From Flemingiibacterium sp045534235 (GTDB taxonomy: Bacteria > Bacillota > Clostridia > Oscillospirales > CAG-272), in NCBI GenBank assembly GCA_045534235.1, contig JAZSJI010000019.1:1-19170 (forward strand): a stretch of DNA of 19,170 nt. The letters run 5' to 3'. Under the pieces are notes generated by a model that was not told where the DNA came from, did not search any database, and saw only the letters and a list, made by a program, of their open reading frames with translations. The translations under genes and the position numbers were made by a program. Shown here in pieces: positions 14,336 to 19,170 of this stretch. Numbering within the stretch: the stretch's first letter is position 1; every line of letters starts with the position of its first letter.

Positions 14336-17332
14336 ATGAAAAAAATCAGATTATTATCGGCGTTCCTGACTGTTGTTATGGTCTTTGGAATGCTCACAGT
14401 CGTGCCGGTTTTCGCTACCGATGAGATCGTTCCCGGTCTGGACGAAGAAACCGGAGCCCCGACTATCGACTATTTGACGCAGTATTACGATAGCGCCGAG
14501 GCAAAGCTCGCTACAATGAAAAAGTACCTTTCCAAGGGAAATTTCGAGCTTTACGTTGAACCGGTCTCCGGCGAGATCGCATATGTAAACACCAAAACGG
14601 GTCAGATCCTTTTCTCAAACCCCTATGACGTTTCCTCTGCCTTTACTGCTGATACAATAAAGCAGGAGCTTCTCTCGCAGATCATTATCAAGTATGTTGA
14701 TAACGGCTCTGAAATTGAGATGAACAGCTTTGTTGAGGCTTGCCAGAGAGGCCAGATCACCGTTAAGAAGATCAAGAACGGTGTTCGCGTTGAATACGTT
14801 ATGGGTCGCGAGGAAACCCGTAAGCTCGTTCCGAAGCAGATCAAACGTGAACGCTTCGAGGAGCTTATTCTCGCAAACATTCCCGAGGGCGACGAGAGAA
14901 TGCGTTTTATGGCATACTACACCCTTCAGGATGCAGAAGATCCCAGCCTTACCGAGCGTGCTCGCCGTGAGATGATCGCGGCATACCCGGTTTGTGCTGA
15001 CATGGCAATCTACGTTTTCGATAACAGCGCAGGCGAACGCCAGCTGAACCTTGTTGAAGGCGTTATTAAGAAGTATTGCCCCGAGTACACCTACGAGACT
15101 CTCGCTGAGGATCACCTGATTACCGGTTATCTCGGCGCAGACAAGGCACCCGTACTCTTCAGACTCTCTCTCGAGTATAAGCTTGACGACGACGGCAACC
15201 TTGACGTCCGTCTTCCTGCAAACGGTATCCGTTTCGATGAGAGCGCATATCAGCTTACCTACATAAGCATTCTTCCTTGGTTCGGTGCAGGCTCGACTTA
15301 TTATGAAGGCTACACCTTCATTCCGGACGGATCGGGCGCACTCGTCAGATTCCAGGACGTTGGCACCAAGCCCGTTACAATCACGGGTAAGATCTACGGA
15401 CAGGATTACGCTTATCAGGTCGTAACCGGTCAGAACAGAGAAACGATGAGACTTCCCGTTTTCGGTATAGTCGAGTCGGACGTATTCGTTGAGCCGGTGC
15501 TTACTCAGGCACAGCTTGAGGCGGGTATTATGATCGCGCCTATCCCGAACAAGAAGTCCGTTGGCTTCCTCGCTATTCTTGAGGAGGGTGACTCTCTTGC
15601 AGAGATCACCACCGAGCACGGTGGCTCTCAGCATCAGTACAATAGCGTTTATACAACGTTCTACCCCAGACCTAAGGATACCTACAATCTGGCAGACGCC
15701 ATTTCCGTAGGCACCAATGCTACCTATACTGTAGTTTCCGAGCGTAAGTACACCGGCAGCTACCGTCTTAAGTACATTATGCTTACCGACGACAAGCTTG
15801 CTGATGAAGCAGGACTTGACGATAACTACGACACCAGCTACGTAGGTATGGCGAAGGCGTACAGAGATTATCTTATCGAAAAGGGAACGATTTCTGAAAT
15901 TACCGAAACCGAAAAGGATATCCCGCTTTACATCGAATCCTTTGGCGCTCTTAACACTATAGAAAAGATCCTTTCCGTTCCGGTTGAGGTGCTCAAGCCT
16001 CTTACCACGTTCGAAGATCTTGTGACTATGTACGATAAGCTTGCAGAGGCTGGTATTACTAACGTAAACTATAAGCTTACCGGCTTTGCAAACGGCGGTA
16101 TGAATGATACTGCTCCGTACCACGTAGATTTCGAAAAGGTTGTCGGCGGCAACAAGGGCTTTACTGAGTTCGTAGAGTATGCCGAGGAAAACGGCATCGG
16201 CGTATATCCCGACTTCGACTTCGCTAATATCGGCGAGTTTAAGTCCTTTGACGGTGTTTCCAACAAGAAGCACCTCATAAAGACGATGGACGACCGTTAC
16301 ACCACCAAGCGTTTCTACGATTCGACGCTTCAGTCGTTCGAGAGAGGTATGTCCCTTGCGGTATCCCCCTCTGTTTACAACTATTTCTTCGACAACTTCA
16401 CCAAGGAGTATTCCAAGCTGAATCCGAGCGGTGTTTCGGTATCGACTCTCGGTACGGATCTTAACTCCGACTTCGACAGAGATGATCCTTATAACCGCGA
16501 GGACTCCAAGGCACTCACCGTCGAGCTCCTTGCAAACCTCGAGGAAGCATACGGCGACGTTATGGTTGACGGTGGTAACGTATACTCCGTTAGTTACGCA
16601 GATCACATTATCGGTGCTCCCCTTGATTCCAGCCGTTACTCCAACGCAAGTGAGTCCATCCCGTTCCTCGGTATGGTATTCCACGGCTGCACAAACTTCA
16701 CCGGTACCGCTATCAACATGGCGGGTGATACGCAGTACGAGCTGCTCAAGGCTATAGAAAACGGCTCCAACCTTTACTTCACACTCTCTATGCAGAACAC
16801 ATCGCTTCTCAAGGAAGACACCGTGTTCAATAAGTTCTATTCGGTTTCCTTCGACATCTGGTATGAAGAAGTTATTGAACTGTATGACGTACTTAACGGC
16901 GCGATCGGTGATCTCCAGGATAAGCAGATAGTTGACCACGAGTTCCTTATCGGTGAGCGCGTTCCCACCGCGGAGGAGTTAGAGGCCGACAAGGAAGCTA
17001 TAGAAGAGGCAGAGAAGGCACAGGCAGAGGCTGACAGAATTGCAGCTGAAAAGGCCGAAAAGGCTGAAAAGCTCAAGGAGCGTCTTGAGGCTCTCTACGG
17101 CGCAGATGACAAGAAGGGCAACGGCAATAAGGTTCCTGCTGTTATCGTAGGCGGCGAAGAAGATGCTGACGCGTATGAGTACACCAAGTACACGACCGAT
17201 AACGGTCTTGTAAAGGTTACGTACGAGGGCGGCAAGGCATTCATTCTTAACTACAACAACTTTGGAGTTGACGTGATCGTCGACGGCGAAACATACTTCG
17301 TTGACGCACTCAATTTCGTAATCGTTAAATAA
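14336..17332 (+). CDS. Secreted DUF5696-family-like protein, possible glycosidase fold
   Basis: Exported protein of 998 residues; function unknown. A signal peptide (1-27, cleavage after VFA) is followed by a beta-rich N-terminal half with YVNTKTGQILFSNPYD (about 83-98), a segment rich in charged helices (about 100-260), and further beta-sandwich-like sequence (about 285-500). Residues about 530-870 alternate strand and helix like a TIM barrel. Acid/Asn clusters at the predicted strand ends are FANGGMND (584-591), VYPDFDFANI (623-632), GTDLNSDFDRDD (706-717) and VDGGNVYSVSYADH (from 744). Beta-sandwich plus barrel is the layout of several glycoside hydrolase clans, so an enzyme is plausible, but no known catalytic signature is matched. 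A charged Ala/Glu/Lys coiled coil (about 880-918) and a small C-terminal beta segment follow. There is no anchor. The family assignment is from memory and from the YIP1/permease neighbours. Confidence 0.75.
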   Translation: MKKIRLLSAFLTVVMVFGMLTVVPVFATDEIVPGLDEETGAPTIDYLTQYYDSAEAKLATMKKYLSKGNFELYVEPVSGEIAYVNTKTGQILFSNPYDVSSAFTADTIKQELLSQIIIKYVDNGSEIEMNSFVEACQRGQITVKKIKNGVRVEYVMGREETRKLVPKQIKRERFEELILANIPEGDERMRFMAYYTLQDAEDPSLTERARREMIAAYPVCADMAIYVFDNSAGERQLNLVEGVIKKYCPEYTYETLAEDHLITGYLGADKAPVLFRLSLEYKLDDDGNLDVRLPANGIRFDESAYQLTYISILPWFGAGSTYYEGYTFIPDGSGALVRFQDVGTKPVTITGKIYGQDYAYQVVTGQNRETMRLPVFGIVESDVFVEPVLTQAQLEAGIMIAPIPNKKSVGFLAILEEGDSLAEITTEHGGSQHQYNSVYTTFYPRPKDTYNLADAISVGTNATYTVVSERKYTGSYRLKYIMLTDDKLADEAGLDDNYDTSYVGMAKAYRDYLIEKGTISEITETEKDIPLYIESFGALNTIEKILSVPVEVLKPLTTFEDLVTMYDKLAEAGITNVNYKLTGFANGGMNDTAPYHVDFEKVVGGNKGFTEFVEYAEENGIGVYPDFDFANIGEFKSFDGVSNKKHLIKTMDDRYTTKRFYDSTLQSFERGMSLAVSPSVYNYFFDNFTKEYSKLNPSGVSVSTLGTDLNSDFDRDDPYNREDSKALTVELLANLEEAYGDVMVDGGNVYSVSYADHIIGAPLDSSRYSNASESIPFLGMVFHGCTNFTGTAINMAGDTQYELLKAIENGSNLYFTLSMQNTSLLKEDTVFNKFYSVSFDIWYEEVIELYDVLNGAIGDLQDKQIVDHEFLIGERVPTAEELEADKEAIEEAEKAQAEADRIAAEKAEKAEKLKERLEALYGADDKKGNGNKVPAVIVGGEEDADAYEYTKYTTDNGLVKVTYEGGKAFILNYNNFGVDVIVDGETYFVDALNFVIVK

Positions 17333-17352
17333 GGAAGGAGAGGTGTATAAAA

Positions 17353-18330
17353 TTGAATAGCGAAGTAAAAAAGCTTACAAGCACAGGCGCTCCCAAGAAG
17401 CGCAAGCGTGCAGCCTCTCTTGACGCGCGTAAGGCACGCGCCGGTTGGGTGTTCGTACTCCCCTTTGTAATCGGTTTCCTGATTATCTATCTCCCGATTA
17501 TCATTGATTCCATCAAGTACAGTTTCCATACGGTTAAGTTTGGTTCTTCCGGACTTTCTCTCCAATTCGTTGGATTTGGAAACTACCAGAGAGCGCTTTT
17601 TGAAGATCCCGAGTTCGTTCAGATACTTACTGCGGGTATTCAGCAGCTTATCTTTGACATTCCCGCAATCGTAATATTCTCGCTCTTTATAGCGGTTCTT
17701 CTTAATCAGAAGATGGTCGGCCGTGCAGCGTTCCGTGCGATATTCTTTATCCCGGTTATTATCGCTACCGGTATCGTTGATTCGATTGACCAGTCGAACA
17801 CCATGCTTGAATACATGGAGAACACCGAAGAGGGTATTAACGACGGTTCGGGACAAAATGCGACGAGTGAGATACTTTCAGTCGTCGATATCGAAGTCTT
17901 GTTTGCAAATATGAAGGTCGGTACAGAGCTCGTTGAGTACGTTGTTAATATGGTTAACAACATTTACAACATCATCAACCGCTCCGGTGTACAGATGCTT
18001 ATATATCTCGCAGGTCTTCAGTCTATCTCCCCGGCAATATACGAATCCTGCTCGATTGACGGTGCAAGTGCATGGGAAACCTTCTGGAAGATAACCTTCC
18101 CGATGATAAGCCCGATGATCCTTGTAAACACGGTATATACGGTTATAGACTCGTTCACTTCACAGTCTAACCAGGTTATGACCTATATTTCGAACGTTTA
18201 CAATACCGCTACTAACGGTAACACGCTCAGTACGGCAATGTCGTGGCTCTACTTCCTCATCGTTATTCTCATAATCGGTATTGTAGCCGCAGTACTCAGC
18301 GCATACGTCTTCTATCAGAAACGCGACTAA
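17353..18330 (+). CDS. Sugar ABC transporter permease, MalF/UgpA-like (pair B, first subunit), TTG start
   Basis: Inner-membrane channel subunit of 325 residues, paralogous to the first subunit of pair A. The basic N-terminus (KKRKRAASLDARKARAGW) leads into TM1 (VFVLPFVIGFLIIYLPIII). The EAA contact motif is ESCSIDGASAWETFWKITF from E231 with Gly237, then PMISP. Between the third and fourth hydrophobic segments lies an unusually long polar region (about 141-211, including YMENTEEGINDGSGQ and an amphipathic VEYVVNMVNNIYNII), probably outside the membrane and longer than in pair A. The start is TTG at 17353: no in-frame ATG precedes the first TM, and AGGAGAGG (17336-17343) is placed suitably upstream. 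It follows the DUF5696-like gene by 20 bases and precedes its partner by 12. Confidence 0.9.
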   Translation: MNSEVKKLTSTGAPKKRKRAASLDARKARAGWVFVLPFVIGFLIIYLPIIIDSIKYSFHTVKFGSSGLSLQFVGFGNYQRALFEDPEFVQILTAGIQQLIFDIPAIVIFSLFIAVLLNQKMVGRAAFRAIFFIPVIIATGIVDSIDQSNTMLEYMENTEEGINDGSGQNATSEILSVVDIEVLFANMKVGTELVEYVVNMVNNIYNIINRSGVQMLIYLAGLQSISPAIYESCSIDGASAWETFWKITFPMISPMILVNTVYTVIDSFTSQSNQVMTYISNVYNTATNGNTLSTAMSWLYFLIVILIIGIVAAVLSAYVFYQKRD

Positions 18331-18342
18331 GGAGGCATAATA

Positions 18343-19170
18343 ATGAATTCTCAACAGACACAAAATGCTCCCCGCGTTATGAAGGAGAGCAAGAACAAAA
18401 TCAGAGTTGAGTTCGAAAGAACTCCTCTCAAAGAGCGTCTCAAGTCTAAATTCCTTAATATGAACTTCGTTAAGAACGTTGTCGTTAAGGTATTTACCTA
18501 CGTTCTTCTTATCGGTATTTCCTACGTCATTCTTTTCCCCTTCTTCGCGAAGATCTCCGGCTCCTTTATGGGACGTGAGGATTTCGTTGACGTAACGGTT
18601 AAGCTGATTCCGAAATACCCCACGCTCGACACCTATAAGGCAATCATCAGCGAAAACAACTACTTCCAAGCGCTCTTCAACACGTTTACGCTTTCGGTGC
18701 TGTGCGGACTTATCCAGACGTTCGTGTGCTGCGTAATCGGTTACGGTCTTGCGAAGTTCAAGTTCAAGGGTAACAAGCTGATATTCTTCCTCGTAATCTT
18801 TACGATGGTCGTGCCTCATAAGACTCTTCAGCTTTCGATGTTTATGAAGTTCCGCTTCTTTGACATCCTTGGCATAATAGAGCTTCTTACGGGTGAAGCG
18901 TTAAACCTCACCAACTCGTATTGGCCTCTGGCACTGCTTTCGCTTGGCGGTCTTGCTTTTAAGAACGGTCTGTACATATTTATGATGCGACAGTTCTTCA
19001 GTGGCGTACCGGATGAGCTTGAGGAGTCCGCGTATATTGATGGTTCGGGCGTATTCAGAACGTTCCTTCAGATCATTCTCCCGCTTTCCGTGCCGATGAT
19101 GATCACCATCTTCCTGTTCGCGTTCTCGTGGCAGTGGACGGATAACTTCTATACGAACGTCTTCTTTACC
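18343..19170 (+). CDS. Carbohydrate ABC transporter permease, MalG-like (pair B, second subunit), truncated by window edge
   Basis: The frame runs from ATG 18343 to the last base, giving 276 visible residues with no stop; a MalG-like protein needs only about 20-40 more. AAGGAGG (18329-18335) overlaps the previous stop and lies 7 bases from the ATG. A basic, soluble N-terminus (to about 45) precedes TM1 (VFTYVLLIGISYVILFPF). GYGLAKFKFKGNK is the MalG-type loop motif, and the EAA contact motif ESAYIDGSGVFRTFLQIIL starts at E228 with Gly234, then PLSVP. It is the predicted partner of the preceding permease. The gene is complete within the part seen, with no frameshift; the operon clearly continues to the right. 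Confidence 0.92.
   Translation, partial: MNSQQTQNAPRVMKESKNKIRVEFERTPLKERLKSKFLNMNFVKNVVVKVFTYVLLIGISYVILFPFFAKISGSFMGREDFVDVTVKLIPKYPTLDTYKAIISENNYFQALFNTFTLSVLCGLIQTFVCCVIGYGLAKFKFKGNKLIFFLVIFTMVVPHKTLQLSMFMKFRFFDILGIIELLTGEALNLTNSYWPLALLSLGGLAFKNGLYIFMMRQFFSGVPDELEESAYIDGSGVFRTFLQIILPLSVPMMITIFLFAFSWQWTDNFYTNVFFT

Noticed and set aside
1..19170. CRISPR array, tRNA/rRNA genes, insertion sequences, prophage attachment sites
   Set aside because: No regularly spaced repeats, tRNA-like folds, transposase motifs or terminal inverted repeats were found.

Overview
The window looks like chromosomal DNA from a Firmicutes/Clostridia bacterium, probably an uncultured gut-type member of the Oscillospiraceae/Christensenellales area. 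The evidence is strong AGGAGG ribosome binding sites, three sigma-A promoters with exact 17-base spacers, a single-chain PurL, a NifS-NifU pair of clostridial style, and a large carbohydrate-type ABC transport operon of the kind I associate from memory with Paenibacillus and clostridia. Genus-level placement is not possible from the sequence alone. All recognised genes are on the + strand.

Bases 1-6683 are housekeeping. purL (1-3715) is cut by the left edge, and its real start lies just outside. It is followed by a hairpin, a GNAT acetyltransferase (3787-4299), rnhA with its own promoter (4446-4883), and a nifS-nifU iron-sulfur cluster assembly operon with its own promoter (5017-6640) that ends in a clear intrinsic terminator.

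Bases 6684-7094 hold no convincing gene. They contain an AT-rich tract with two identical 12-base, near-palindromic repeats exactly 40 bases apart. A strong promoter (7095-7123) then begins a roughly 165-nt leader with a long imperfect hairpin.

Bases 7296-19170 form one transcription unit that runs off the right edge. In order it encodes: a 986-residue secreted solute-binding protein with a tandem duplication of carbohydrate-binding-like domains; a first MalF/MalG-like permease pair; a membrane protein joining an extracellular NHL propeller and TPRs to a YIP1-like membrane domain; a 998-residue secreted DUF5696-like protein with a C-terminal half that reads like a glycosidase-type barrel; and a second permease pair, the last member being truncated. 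No ATPase is present, so a shared MsmX-type ATPase encoded elsewhere is likely.

My reading is that the operon encodes an envelope-attached glycan capture, processing and import machine. The YIP1/NHL protein may be a membrane scaffold and the DUF5696 protein a candidate enzyme or glycan-handling factor. The gene set resembles a recurring but, as far as I know, functionally uncharacterised neighbourhood. It is the most promising candidate here for an undescribed system. Substrate and mechanism cannot be read from the sequence.
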